Below, one piece after another: positions 1-16,088 of a stretch of 29,539 nucleotides of DNA. The DNA is from a virus. Location: IMG/VR virus record IMGVR_UViG_3300034375_006251, positions 1 through 29,539 of that record; one strand, 5' to 3'. The position numbers and the translations under genes are program-made. The notes under the pieces are model-generated. The model made no database searches, was not told where the DNA came from, and was given only the letters and a program-made list of their open reading frames with translations. Position 1 is the stretch's first letter, and every line of letters begins with the position of its first letter.

Positions 1-230
1 TAACAGTTGGCGATATTCGCGCTATTGAAGCTAAGACTAAAGAGTTGTCAGCGGAAGCAGGAGAAGACGGCGATGTTGATCAACTAGAAATTCTCCGTTT
101 TGTACTACGACTAGCAGTTGTAGGTGCAGAAGAAATGGCAGACGAAGATTTTGATACATTCCCCGTAGGAGAGCTTTCCTCTCTTTCAGAAGAAATTATT
201 GGAACAACCCCTTCGGCGGGAAACGAATAA
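1..230 (+). CDS. Tail assembly chaperone, G-like (5' end outside window)
   Basis: The frame is open from base 3 to the TAA at 228-230, giving 75 visible residues; the true start lies upstream of the window. A TTG at 45 could be read as a start but has no role because the frame continues upstream. The visible part is acidic and helical (repeated Glu/Asp, ending T-T-P-S-A-G-N-E). I do not recognise it by sequence alone. The call rests on its place just before a tail-completion protein and the tape measure, and on the G-GGA-AAC heptamer six bases before... the stop region, which lets ribosomes enter the open -1 frame, as in lambda G/GT. By analogy it would bind the tape measure and the tail tube protein during tail assembly and be absent from the virion. 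Confidence 0.75.
   Translation, partial: TVGDIRAIEAKTKELSAEAGEDGDVDQLEILRFVLRLAVVGAEEMADEDFDTFPVGELSSLSEEIIGTTPSAGNE
218..224 (+). promoter_or_regulatory. Programmed -1 ribosomal frameshift site (GGGAAAC)
   Basis: Read in the zero frame this is G-GGA-AAC, a canonical X-XXY-YYZ slippery heptamer, one base different from the lambda G/GT site GGGAAAG. It lies one codon before the zero-frame stop (228-230). The -1 frame is open from 155 to the stop at 548-550, so it overlaps the zero frame across the heptamer. After slippage at AAC, the next codon read is CGA at 224. Only a weak 4-bp stem (234-237 with 248-251) is visible downstream. Confidence 0.85.
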
Positions 231-550
231 GCGAGAGTGATCTTTGGCTCTACGAGTTAGCTTTTCATTTAAAAATCCCTGTTTACCAAATTGAAAGTGA
301 AATGCCTGCAAGTGAACTTCACATGTGGGCAAAATACTTTGAAGCAAGACCTATCGGTTGGAGAGAAGACAATCGAACCGCTATGATGCTTCAGAGTCAA
401 GGCGTTAAACAGGAATCTAAGCAAATTTTTCCAACATTGTATCAACTCAAGAAATGGGAAGATCAAGCGGAAAATGAAACTATAATGAAGAAGTCTCTCG
501 CAAAATCTATCTTTGGCGCTAAATTACAAGCGGCTCATAAAAAGGACTAA
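224..550 (+). CDS. Tail assembly chaperone frameshift extension, T-like domain
   Basis: This 108-codon segment is most likely made only as the C-terminal part of a -1 frameshift fusion with the upstream frame (74 visible codons followed by 108). It contains the pattern typical of the T half of G/GT chaperones: a helical start, then M-P-A-S-E-L-H-M-W and Y-F-E-A-R-P-I-G-W-R-E-D-N, which match the 'S-x-E-L-x-x-W-x-x-Y-x-x-x-P-W/G-x-x-x-x-D' motif of that family. An internal ATG at 302 has no convincing Shine-Dalgarno site and would discard the conserved upstream helix, so independent initiation looks unlikely. In lambda the minor GT product recruits the tape measure to the tail tube protein, and the order here (chaperone, then tape measure) agrees. 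Confidence 0.85.
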   Translation, partial: RISESDLWLYELAFHLKIPVYQIESEMPASELHMWAKYFEARPIGWREDNRTAMMLQSQGVKQESKQIFPTLYQLKKWEDQAENETIMKKSLAKSIFGAKLQAAHKKD

Positions 551-553
551 GCT

Positions 554-949
554 ATGCCATTATCTATTAGTGTAAAAAATATAAAATCTGAGTTTTTAAA
601 AGCTCAGAGAAAAGTTAATAAGCAAATAAATCAAGAACAGCGAATTTCCGCTTTTCGTGCTTTAGATGATATTAGACGAGCTACACCGATAGATACTGGA
701 AGGGCGAGTAAGTCTTGGTTGTTAACAAAATCACGTAACAACTTAAGAGACGCTATAGACGGAATACAGGCTACGACAATATTAGGGCCTGTACCCACTA
801 ACGCAGTAGAAAGATTATATTTTACAAATGGAACACCTTATATAGAGGTGTTAAACAGAGGAAGCTCTCAACAAGCGCCTCCTCGATTTATTGAACAAAC
901 ACTTGGCAAATACTTCCGTATACGAGGGAGTAGCATTCGCACAACTTAA
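554..949 (+). CDS. HK97 gp10-like tail-completion/neck protein
   Basis: The protein has 131 residues, and its ATG follows AAGGA by seven bases. It shows the HK97 gp10-type pattern: a basic helical N-terminus (about 1-40), T-P-I-D-T-G-R-A-S-K-S-W near residues 46-57, and P-Y-I-E-V-L-N-R-G-S-S-Q-Q-A-P-P-R-F near 97-114, the 'Y-I-x-x-L-x-x-G-x-S-x-Q-A-P' block typical of the family. Such proteins sit at the head-tail joint or close the tail tube. In most siphoviruses the gene lies before the major tail protein; here it lies between the chaperone pair and the tape measure, which is unusual. The gene ends just before a strong terminator, so it closes a transcription unit. Confidence 0.7.
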   Translation: MPLSISVKNIKSEFLKAQRKVNKQINQEQRISAFRALDDIRRATPIDTGRASKSWLLTKSRNNLRDAIDGIQATTILGPVPTNAVERLYFTNGTPYIEVLNRGSSQQAPPRFIEQTLGKYFRIRGSSIRTT

Positions 950-957
950 TAGTAAAG

Positions 958-994
958 ACCCCTTGATGGTTAATATAACCACGAGGGGTTTTTT
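958..994 (+). terminator. Intrinsic terminator before the tape measure gene
   Basis: An outer stem ACCCCT (958-963) pairs with AGGGGT (984-989), and an inner stem GGTT (968-971) pairs with AACC (977-980). A run of six T follows (989-994). It lies between the stop of the gp10-like gene and the Shine-Dalgarno site of the tape measure gene. Confidence 0.88.
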
Positions 995-1010
995 AGTTTA
1001 GGAGACAAAC

Positions 1011-4000
1011 ATGGCTGTTGAAATTGAGGTACGCAGTAATTCGAAACAGGCAAGGGCTGACTTAAATCAGCTAAATCGTGCTGTTGAGAATATCTCTGCA
1101 ACCACTGACAAAGTTTCAAAGCAATTTGACAATCTTGTTAAAGCTTCTGCGGCGGCTTTCGCAGTAATCGGTAGTGCCAAGGCAATTACGCGAGTAACAG
1201 ACTCGTATAGACGACTAGAAGCTAGAATTGCTTTAACTACAGATAGCTTACAAGAACAAAGAAACGCTTTTATACGTTTAAATAAAATTGCTATTGAAAC
1301 AAGATCAAACCAAGAATCATTAGCAGATCTATATTCAAGAATTGGAAGAGCTACAAGAAAGCTCGGCGTAGATCAAGCTACTGTTATTCAAGTAACAGAA
1401 AACATTGCAAAGGCTATTACCATTTCAGGTTCCTCTGCAGAATCCGCAAATGCGGCAATCGTCCAGCTAGGTCAGGGCTTAGCGGCTGGTGCCTTGCGTG
1501 GACAAGAACTTAACTCAGTATTAGAACAGACTCCCGGTGTTGCTCAGGCAATTGCTAGAGGTCTTGGGAAAGACATTGGTCAGCTTCGAGCTTTTGCTAA
1601 CGAAGGTAAATTAAGTGCAGAAGTAGTTATTAACGCGCTTAAAGACCAATCAGCCGCAGTTGATGCAGAGTTTAGAAAAATTAATCCAACTTTTGAGCAA
1701 GCCTTTACTGTATTCAGTACTGGTTTAGGAAGAGTTGTAAATGAACTTGACAACCTTACTGGTTTCTCAAATTCAATTGTAGAAGCATTGTTAAATTTAG
1801 GAACTAAACTTAATAATGTTGCAGTTCCGTTAAGAAACTTTATAGAAGGTTTATCACAAGGTGGCCTTTTTGGACAAGTTTTCTTTTCTACGCTACGTTC
1901 TTTAGGTCTAGTTGTACAATCTTTAGGCATTTTGTTTGCAGAGGCATTTAATCGACTTATTCCTTTAGAATTTTTACTTGGAATTCAAAGCTTAAGAGGA
2001 GCTTTGGTTTCTTTCTTCTTAGTAGGAACCTCTGATGTTATTAGGGTTCTTAATATTTTAGACATTGCGCTCTTTGATTTATCTAAAAGAATTGACGTAT
2101 TTACTGCGTCTATTGCACGATCCCCTGTTGCTAAATTATTTAGGGGTGTTGCAGTAAGCATTGCAAGTGCGGCGGCAGACACTAGAATTGCAACTACCGT
2201 TCTTATAGAAAGCGTACTAATTTTAGAATCGTTAATTGTAACCAGAATTGCTAAAATTGGAATTTCTGCTCAAAGATTTATTGGTGTATTTACTAATACA
2301 ATTGTAAGAACTACAACTGAACTGGAAAATTTTGATGATGCTGTAAGTGCAACATTCTCAAACTTTACAGGATCTATATCACAAGCTATAGACTCTTTAT
2401 CTCGTTTAGAAGCGTTAGGTGAATTAACAAGAATCTTAGTAGATGTTGTACAAGAAGCAATTAAAAGCGGTAGTTCTCTTAAAGAGCTAAAGGATGCAGT
2501 TATAGGATTGTCTGATGCTTTAGAAAGCTCTTTTGGTCCTAGTTTAGAAAAGTTAAGAGGTGAAATATCAAGCGCTTTTGATACTATTGTTACAGATGTA
2601 AAAGGAAAGTCAAAAGAAATTATTTCTACGGTTAAGGACACACTAAGCGGAAAGTCAGATTTAGATTCTTCCTTTGGAGATCAATTTGTAAACTCTATAT
2701 TTAGATCTTTAGGGGTTAATAGAGATGTAACCAAAGATTTTAAAAAGCTTCAAAATGGAATAAGCAAATTTGCTGATATAGTTTCAACAAATTTAAGAAA
2801 AAGCTATAGCGCTATTCGAACTTTTACAAACGATGTAATTTCATTTTTTGAAAAGATTTACATGAAGGTCATAGGTAACTCCTATTGGACCGATACAATG
2901 GAAGGGGTTTACAATCTTGCAGAAGTAAACCTGCGAAAAACAAAAAGAGCTTTAAAAGAGTTTAAAGAAGACGTATTAAGCGCTTTTTCAGACATACAGG
3001 TAGCAGGTGTAGCTTTAGGGCAAATACTTGGCGGAGTTTTAAGCTTTGCTATAGTCCAAACTGCAATTACAGGACTAACTCGGATTAATCCTATACTTGG
3101 CGCTATTTTCTCTGCGGCTAGTTTAGCTGTCTTAGCAATAAAGCTTCTCGGATTTACTATAGAAGATGTTGAAGGCAAATTATCTTCAGTTTCAAATAAG
3201 ACTGCTGAATTTGCTCAAAACTTTAACCTGTTAACCACGCCCGGACGTATTTTACAAAACGTAAAGGCTGGCTTAAATGAGATAGGTGCTCTCGATAGCC
3301 TAATAGATACCGCAAAATTAATTAGAGCAGTATTTCAGCCAATTGGAAGCGCACTCAATTCAGTGTTTGGAGATGCAATTGCGGCGGCACTTGTTCTTGC
3401 TATTACTAATGCTAAATTTGGTATAGTGGGCGTTGGCCTCTCTATCGCCTCTTTACTAGGTGTTAGTATAATAGACACTTTAGATGAAGTATTGCAGGGT
3501 TTTGGAACTTCTACTGTTGCTATTACTGAAAGCACTTTTTCAAAGTTAGGTACTGTGTTAGGTACTACTATAATTGAAGCAATCAAACAATTACCTTCTT
3601 TCTTATTTGCAGTTGGTACTTCTTTTGTAGAGGGTCTTCTTACTTCTATTCCTGTTATTGGTGACATAGCAAATGCTTTATTAGGAGCAGTCAACGTAGT
3701 TTTAGCAGGTATTCCTGCAATTGCAACTGGCGGTCTATTATTAAGTCTTTTATTTGGTCCAAAAGGTTCATTAGGCTTTAATAATATTGTAACTCAAAGT
3801 TTAGGCACTATTTCTTTAGTTCAAAACACTATACGTGCTCTAGCAGGACTCCCGATTGTAGGTAGTGCAGGCGCTATTGGTACTATATTGTTTGGTAAAA
3901 CTGGAACTGGCGGTCTTATTGCGCGTCTTACTAGTTTAGTTCCTTTCCTACAAACCTACTTTGCTGGTGCGTTTAATATTGTAGCGAAGGCTTTTAGTGC

Positions 4001-7000
4001 TGAAAGCTTAAACGCTCTGTTTTTACCTTTACAAGCTACAATAATCAGTGTTTTTGGCGGATTGTTTACTCAACTAAAAGCAATTGCTATTGCATTTACA
4101 CAAGGGCAATCTTTAACAGACCTGTTTACAAGCTCTACAATTGGATCACCTACACAGTTAAAAGCTAGTCTAGCAACCTTCTTTGCAGGACTAAGGGGAG
4201 CAGATAGAGCGGCAGAAGCAACAGATAGAAAAGCAAGGACACGCGCAGGAAGACGCGGAATATTCGGCAAAGTTTTGTTTGGATTAGGAGGCCTAGCGGC
4301 TTTATTTACTAGCACTTCAGCCTTTGCTTCAGATGTAGAAGGTGTAAGTTCCGGACTATTAAGTAGTTTGTTGCAATATGCAGATATAGGCTTAATAGCG
4401 GCTTCTTTGTTTGGAATAGGCGGCATATCTGCGGCAGTTGGTTATGTAAGCGCAGGAATAGCGGCTGTTTTGGCTCCGGTTTTGACGGGGCTAACTACTG
4501 TCTTGTTACACCCTGTATTTCTAACTATTGCGGCTATTGTAGCGGCAGTTGCTGCAGTTGGTGCAATTGGTGTTGCTTTGTTTGGAGCAGGGAATACTTT
4601 TTTCGAAAAGTTAGATGACGCAAATATAAGAATACTGAACCAATTTGGGTTAATAGATTCATGGGTAAGTGGATATTCTAGAGAAAGTGCATTAGAAAAA
4701 GCATTAGTAGGTGATTTTGATCCTAAGTCTTTTTCTGGCGCTATTTCTAGAGATATTAATATTAGAAGCCCTAAAGATCTAATTAATACTCAAGACTTAA
4801 ATGTCAACGCTTTATCTGGTGATGACTTCCAAGAATTACTAGCTAGCTCTTTAGAACTAAAGAAGGCTATATTTGAAGTTAGAGATCTTGAAAGCAGAGC
4901 TTACGTAACTGCAAGAGATAGTCTTAGGGCTCAAAATGATGTAGTTGCGGCTACTCTTAAAACTAATGCTTTAATTGAAAATGCAAGAAAAGCGGCTGTT
5001 GAAACTGGTCGTCAAATCATAAAGGTTGGTGCTACAGAAGAAACTGCAATAGGTACTGCGGACACTACAATCTTCACTAGTATTGTTAGGCCGTTTGCCC
5101 AATTAGGCGATACGATTACTCGATTTATCAGTTTTGGAGGTCTTGAAGCAGGACTAACACGAGCGGTTGACGAAAGAAATCGTAATCAACAATCGCAAGA
5201 AGGCCGTTCTAGCGAAGACGAAGTAGAAACTCTAAATAAAGCGCTTGAGGATCTCAGAAAATTTGAACAGCAATTTGGCAGAAGTGTTGGTGAAAACTTT
5301 GCTAAAGAAATTGGAGACATTGAAACCGAACTTAACAACCTTCGAGACTTTGATTTCTTTTCTGGGTTGTTTAATGATGATGAAATACAAGCAGGTACTG
5401 ATAAGCTTAAAGAAAGATTAAGGCAAGCATTAGCTGATGCTCAAGATAACCTTGTGTTATTCGGCGGTGCTGAGAAAATAAAGAAAATAGCAGAAAGCTT
5501 TGGTATTGAATTAAACAAAAATGCTCTTTTGTTTGCTTCTCCTGGTCAAAGGTCTGAGGCGCTTGCCTTAATTAACCAATATGAAATTGCAGTTAGAAAC
5601 TTTGAAAATTCTACTTCAGCCAACATAGCGGGTAACGCGGCGGCTGTAAAGGCTCTAGAAGTTGCTCTTAAAACTTCACTAGGTTCTAGAGGAACTGCAA
5701 CTAATACGCTATTAGAAGGCGCAGGCCTTAACGCTCTGTCTGATAATGAGTTCTCTAGGTTTAGTGAAGGATCATTTGCAAAAGTAGTAAGCGGCTATGG
5801 ATCAATTGCCAAACTTGAAAATGAGCTTGTAGCCCTAAATGGTGCTAACTTTGAAGAAGAGCAAAGGATCAGGCAAGAAATTGAAGCTCAGAGATTAGCG
5901 CTTAGACAAGTTATTAATGACACCATTACATTTACTGAGTTAATTAGTTCTATAAATCTTAGCGATTTCCAACAAATAAATCTTGGTACAGAAGATTTTT
6001 CAACTGTTCTTACTGCTCAATCTAAAATAAATGACTTAAGACTAGAGCAAGACAGTTTAGCTAAAAATGATATAGCTAATTATCAAAGAATTGAACGCCT
6101 AATAAGAACTCAAGAAGAAACAATTCAACGTATTCTTAATTCTACTAGGTCTTTGTCCGAAATAATTAGTGATTCAGGACTTAGCGAGCTAGGTGCTACT
6201 AGAGTTGATAGTGCTAATTTATCGAAGCTAGAGGCCGCAACTCTTAGAATTACAGAGTTAAGGCAAGAACAAGTTAAACTTGGTGATGAAACCCTTGCTC
6301 AATATCAAGAAAACATTGCTCTTATTAGAGAACAAGAAGAAATCATTAATAGAATATTAGACGGCACTGCAAGTGTTGGCGATCTATTAGGTAAATTTTC
6401 TGATGTAACTAATATACTTGGTGATGCAGATATAAGCAGACTAATTACTGACAATATAAAATTAGTTAGACTGCGAAGAGAGCAATCAGAGCTTGGCAAA
6501 GAAGACGTTGAACGATACAGAGAAATAGATACTGAAATAAACCGTATAGTCAATGGGCAAACTAGACTTAACGATTCTATTAGTAGAGGCGTTCAATTTG
6601 CAGAGGATCTTAGGAGTACTTTCCAAAGTACAGTAGAAGGTATATTCCAAGGCACTAATGATATTGGAGACATTTTTGATAATGTTTTAAAACAAATATC
6701 GGCTTCTGCTATTGAGAGCACTGCTCAAAGTATTACAGATATTGTATTTGGACAAGATAATACTCAGCTAGAAAACTATTTTGGCAAGCTATTTAAATCG
6801 GCTGACGAGGAAGGTACTAATTGGCTTACTCGTATTGCTAAAGGTGCTCAAGATATTATTACTCCAGTATTTGATGGAATCTTTGGAGAAGGCGCTCTTG
6901 GTGAATTTGGTGGATTTATTAACGATATCTTCGGAGGTATTTTCGGAGGAAGTGAAGAAGCACCAGATGGTAGCTCCAGTAGTCCATTCTCTGTTAGGCT

Positions 7001-8228
7001 TGTAGAGGGCTTAGAAGACATAGGCGGTAGCATTAGTGATACGCTAAACGATGTATTGCCCGGAGTAAACGAAGAAGTAGGCGAAGGTGGCAAGGTTCTT
7101 GATAAAATCAAAGAAAAGTTAGGACTAGGCGAAGAGGGCGAAGGCTTCTTTACTAAAGTCTTTACTGGCTTTAAAGATCTTGTCTCTAATGCAGGAAGCA
7201 TATTAACTTCTGGATTTAGCTCTATTGTTGGAAGTGTAGGTAGTTTGTTAACTACTGGATTCCAAGGAATTGTCAGTGGTATCGGTGGACTGTTTAGCTC
7301 AATTGGCGGTTTATTTAGTGGCGGCGGCTCAAGCGGCGGAATCTTTAGCTCTATTCTAAGCGGAGTTACTAGCTTTTTCACTGGTGGATTTAGTGGTGTA
7401 TTCGACACTATTACAGGATTATTTACTGGCGGCGGCGGTGAAGGCGGTGGTCTTCTTAGCTCTATATTAGGCGCGTTTGGAGGCGGCTCAGGCGGCGGTG
7501 GCGCTTTAAGTTTACTTGGCGGTGGCGGCGGTCTTATTGGTGGCCTTTTAGGAGGCTTAGATAAGCGCGGTGAAAATGCAGACGGCACTAAAAATAACCC
7601 TTATTATGTAATACCTGTTCAGGAAGAAAGCGTATTGTCTAATTTATTAGGCGGTGGACCTCTTGCAGGACTAGTAGAAGGGTTCCTTGGTAATGGCCCA
7701 TCAGACACTTTGTTTGGGGGCGCATTTAGCGCATTAACTGCTACCGGACAAGGTGGAGCTATGGGGGAATGCCCATGCGGAGAGTCTAATCAACTGCTAG
7801 AAAAGTCAATTGGAGGTTTAGCTCCTAGCCTAGATGGCGTCTTCCAAAAAGGAGTTGACGGCTTTGGTGGAGTATTCAGTCAGTTACCACAATTGCTTAG
7901 TGGCTTACTTGGAGGTGGCGGAGGCGGCGGTAGTTTCCTTAGTACTGCTATTGGCTTCGTAAGCAGCTTCTTTAATGACGGAGGCATTGTGCCTGGTGGT
8001 GGACCAACTCCTGTTATGGCTCATGGTGGAGAAATGATTCTTAACAAGCGTCAGCAAGCAAATCTATTTAATACAATGGATAAGTCTTCAGGAACTGGTG
8101 CTAACCAACAAAATATTAGCATTAATGTTAACGGGGATATCTCTCGTCAAACCAAGAAAGAAATCTTCACTATGCTACCACAAATAGCTACTGGTGTAAA
8201 TCAATATAATGTCGAAAAAGGTAATTAA
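1011..8228 (+). CDS. Tail tape measure protein
   Basis: At 2405 residues this is the largest protein of the window; AGGAGA lies five bases before the ATG. Residues about 1-60 are charged and helical, and about 65-240 match the tape-measure N-terminal domain (tail-length tape measure family TIGR02675), including G-A-L-R-G-Q-E-L-N-S-V-L-E-Q-T-P-G-V. The middle holds several hydrophobic stretches, the strongest at about 1085-1200, likely the membrane-inserting part released at DNA injection. Four imperfect helical repeats lie at about 1588-1860. A Gly-rich region (about 2080-2220) precedes a C-P-C motif at 2254-2256. The C-terminus (D-G-G-I-V-P-G-G-G, then H-G-G-E-M-I-L-N) is the usual tape-measure tail. 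At about 0.15 nm per residue it predicts a tail near 360 nm, which is very long. Confidence 0.95.
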   Translation: MAVEIEVRSNSKQARADLNQLNRAVENISATTDKVSKQFDNLVKASAAAFAVIGSAKAITRVTDSYRRLEARIALTTDSLQEQRNAFIRLNKIAIETRSNQESLADLYSRIGRATRKLGVDQATVIQVTENIAKAITISGSSAESANAAIVQLGQGLAAGALRGQELNSVLEQTPGVAQAIARGLGKDIGQLRAFANEGKLSAEVVINALKDQSAAVDAEFRKINPTFEQAFTVFSTGLGRVVNELDNLTGFSNSIVEALLNLGTKLNNVAVPLRNFIEGLSQGGLFGQVFFSTLRSLGLVVQSLGILFAEAFNRLIPLEFLLGIQSLRGALVSFFLVGTSDVIRVLNILDIALFDLSKRIDVFTASIARSPVAKLFRGVAVSIASAAADTRIATTVLIESVLILESLIVTRIAKIGISAQRFIGVFTNTIVRTTTELENFDDAVSATFSNFTGSISQAIDSLSRLEALGELTRILVDVVQEAIKSGSSLKELKDAVIGLSDALESSFGPSLEKLRGEISSAFDTIVTDVKGKSKEIISTVKDTLSGKSDLDSSFGDQFVNSIFRSLGVNRDVTKDFKKLQNGISKFADIVSTNLRKSYSAIRTFTNDVISFFEKIYMKVIGNSYWTDTMEGVYNLAEVNLRKTKRALKEFKEDVLSAFSDIQVAGVALGQILGGVLSFAIVQTAITGLTRINPILGAIFSAASLAVLAIKLLGFTIEDVEGKLSSVSNKTAEFAQNFNLLTTPGRILQNVKAGLNEIGALDSLIDTAKLIRAVFQPIGSALNSVFGDAIAAALVLAITNAKFGIVGVGLSIASLLGVSIIDTLDEVLQGFGTSTVAITESTFSKLGTVLGTTIIEAIKQLPSFLFAVGTSFVEGLLTSIPVIGDIANALLGAVNVVLAGIPAIATGGLLLSLLFGPKGSLGFNNIVTQSLGTISLVQNTIRALAGLPIVGSAGAIGTILFGKTGTGGLIARLTSLVPFLQTYFAGAFNIVAKAFSAESLNALFLPLQATIISVFGGLFTQLKAIAIAFTQGQSLTDLFTSSTIGSPTQLKASLATFFAGLRGADRAAEATDRKARTRAGRRGIFGKVLFGLGGLAALFTSTSAFASDVEGVSSGLLSSLLQYADIGLIAASLFGIGGISAAVGYVSAGIAAVLAPVLTGLTTVLLHPVFLTIAAIVAAVAAVGAIGVALFGAGNTFFEKLDDANIRILNQFGLIDSWVSGYSRESALEKALVGDFDPKSFSGAISRDINIRSPKDLINTQDLNVNALSGDDFQELLASSLELKKAIFEVRDLESRAYVTARDSLRAQNDVVAATLKTNALIENARKAAVETGRQIIKVGATEETAIGTADTTIFTSIVRPFAQLGDTITRFISFGGLEAGLTRAVDERNRNQQSQEGRSSEDEVETLNKALEDLRKFEQQFGRSVGENFAKEIGDIETELNNLRDFDFFSGLFNDDEIQAGTDKLKERLRQALADAQDNLVLFGGAEKIKKIAESFGIELNKNALLFASPGQRSEALALINQYEIAVRNFENSTSANIAGNAAAVKALEVALKTSLGSRGTATNTLLEGAGLNALSDNEFSRFSEGSFAKVVSGYGSIAKLENELVALNGANFEEEQRIRQEIEAQRLALRQVINDTITFTELISSINLSDFQQINLGTEDFSTVLTAQSKINDLRLEQDSLAKNDIANYQRIERLIRTQEETIQRILNSTRSLSEIISDSGLSELGATRVDSANLSKLEAATLRITELRQEQVKLGDETLAQYQENIALIREQEEIINRILDGTASVGDLLGKFSDVTNILGDADISRLITDNIKLVRLRREQSELGKEDVERYREIDTEINRIVNGQTRLNDSISRGVQFAEDLRSTFQSTVEGIFQGTNDIGDIFDNVLKQISASAIESTAQSITDIVFGQDNTQLENYFGKLFKSADEEGTNWLTRIAKGAQDIITPVFDGIFGEGALGEFGGFINDIFGGIFGGSEEAPDGSSSSPFSVRLVEGLEDIGGSISDTLNDVLPGVNEEVGEGGKVLDKIKEKLGLGEEGEGFFTKVFTGFKDLVSNAGSILTSGFSSIVGSVGSLLTTGFQGIVSGIGGLFSSIGGLFSGGGSSGGIFSSILSGVTSFFTGGFSGVFDTITGLFTGGGGEGGGLLSSILGAFGGGSGGGGALSLLGGGGGLIGGLLGGLDKRGENADGTKNNPYYVIPVQEESVLSNLLGGGPLAGLVEGFLGNGPSDTLFGGAFSALTATGQGGAMGECPCGESNQLLEKSIGGLAPSLDGVFQKGVDGFGGVFSQLPQLLSGLLGGGGGGGSFLSTAIGFVSSFFNDGGIVPGGGPTPVMAHGGEMILNKRQQANLFNTMDKSSGTGANQQNISINVNGDISRQTKKEIFTMLPQIATGVNQYNVEKGN
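5772..6590 (+). repeat. Four tandem helical repeats within the tape measure
   Basis: Residues about 1588-1860 of the tape measure fall into four imperfect units of about 70-75 residues. Each has the pattern helix with L-R-x-E-Q/E-L-x-x-L, then a charged turn, then a helix of the type R-x-x-E-x-I-x-R-I-L, then a T/S-rich loop. The last unit is shorter. The similarity is clear in protein and weak in DNA, so the repeats are old. They probably form coiled-coil rod. Confidence 0.65.
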
Positions 8229-8244
8229 AAGTAAGGAGAATTAA

Positions 8245-8844
8245 ATGGCGACATATCAATTTGAAGGTCAAGATATAGTCGCTCCCTTTCGAATTACATC
8301 TAATGAACCTGCTTTCTCTGCGGATACGGTAACGTTGAAAACCCGTAGAGTAAGGCAGGGTGCTCAAAGATGGGAACTCGAATTTGGAGTTACAATGACC
8401 GACGCTTCTAGTTTTCTTGCTGATACTGTTTCTACATTTCACGATTTACTCACTATGGAAATGCCTCAGTTAAATTCTAGAGGAGAAACTATTTCGCAAG
8501 GAACTTCAACTTCTGCGGTTACAACTAGTGGAGTTCATTCTGCAAATGATTCTACTGTTACACTTACAGGAGCTAACGGTACTATTTCAAAAGGTAGATT
8601 TATTAAGTTTGGAAATCATAATAAAATTTATTTAGTTACTGCAACCTACTCAGGTACTGGTGACATAAGTATATATCCTTCCTTAAGATCTTCTGTTCCG
8701 GCGGCTACTTCTGTATTGTATCGAGATAGTACAGACAATATAACTCTTTCAGCTTATAGAGATGTAACTAATATTAACGGTATTATATTTACCGATGGTG
8801 TTTTATCCGAAGCAGGAACTATAAACTTAATCGAGGCACTTTAA
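8245..8844 (+). CDS. Putative distal tail/minor tail structural protein
   Basis: The protein has 199 residues; AAGGAG lies six bases before the ATG. It is predicted to be mostly beta strand, rich in Thr and Ser, with no signal peptide or membrane segment. The N-terminal part carries R-R-V-R-Q-G-A-Q-R-W-E-L, resembling small proteins encoded right after the tape measure in other siphoviruses, where they take part in the tail tip. Its place between the tape measure and a second tip protein supports the same role. I cannot assign a named family with confidence. Confidence 0.6.
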   Translation: MATYQFEGQDIVAPFRITSNEPAFSADTVTLKTRRVRQGAQRWELEFGVTMTDASSFLADTVSTFHDLLTMEMPQLNSRGETISQGTSTSAVTTSGVHSANDSTVTLTGANGTISKGRFIKFGNHNKIYLVTATYSGTGDISIYPSLRSSVPAATSVLYRDSTDNITLSAYRDVTNINGIIFTDGVLSEAGTINLIEAL

Positions 8845-8845
8845 C

Positions 8846-9393
8846 ATGAAAAATACTCCAGCATCAATTATGACAGCAATCACAAGTGATGTTTGTGACC
8901 CGTTTTTATTGCTTGACATGGAGTTTGCTTCAGGTACGATTAGATTAACAAACCTTCCTTATAATGTTGTTGTAGGTCCAGATACCTACATTTCTGATGG
9001 AGGGCTAGTTGAGTTTAGTCCTCCACAGCTTACTTCTAATGTTAATCGAGAAACATATCGAATTAAAATAACTGATTACCAAAATACATATAAAGATGAA
9101 TTTGAAGCTAATGCAGTAGGTACTCCAGTAACTGTAAGGTTAGGGGTAAATGATGATACTGCAAATTTAGATATAGTATATAAGGGAAGAATAGATGCTA
9201 CTCGTATTGAAACAAACCCGAGTGAAGGTAGTAAAGATGCAATAATAGATTGCTCTTCACCTTTTGGAGCTTTAGATAGAACAACAGACAGAAGAACAGA
9301 TAAAGATACTCAACGACAGATTGATGCAACAGATACTTGTTTTGATAGAATTCTTTTTGAGGTTTCCAACATAGAACTTAGGTGGGGTAAGGT

Positions 9394-9397
<4 letters not shown>
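8846..9397 (+). CDS. Putative tail-tip protein upstream of J-like gene (DUF1833/DUF2163-like)
   Basis: The protein has 183 residues; GAGG lies about nine bases before the ATG, and the stop overlaps the next start as ATGA. The first half reads as beta-rich: L-L-L-D-M-E-F, R-L-T-N-L-P-Y, and the D-G-G-L-V-E-F-S-P-P-Q stretch that often opens phage tip proteins of the DUF1833/DUF2163 type. It contains C-S-S-P-F-G-A-L-D and ends with D-R-R-T-D-K-D-T-Q, then D-T-C-F-D, a C-terminal pattern common in these proteins. It would sit in the hub between the tube end and the J-like protein, and overlap with the next gene suggests translational coupling. The family name is my judgement from pattern only. 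Confidence 0.6.
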
Positions 9398-16080
<6,683 letters not shown>

Positions 16081-16088
16081 TGATATAT

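Noticed and set aside
302-550. Independent gene starting at ATG 302.
   Set aside because: There is no Shine-Dalgarno site, the conserved T-like domain begins upstream of this ATG, and a correctly phased slippery heptamer links the frame to the preceding one.
4261-4360. Signal-peptide-like segment (L-F-T-S-T-S-A-F-A-S) inside the tape measure.
   Set aside because: It lies about 1090 residues into the protein, without an internal start site; hydrophobic stretches are normal in tape measures.
6848-7588. A minus-strand frame encoding a Pro-rich 246-residue protein.
   Set aside because: It is the complement of the Gly-rich tape-measure region (GGN codons give Pro in reverse). It has no ribosome-binding site and lies wholly within a secure gene.
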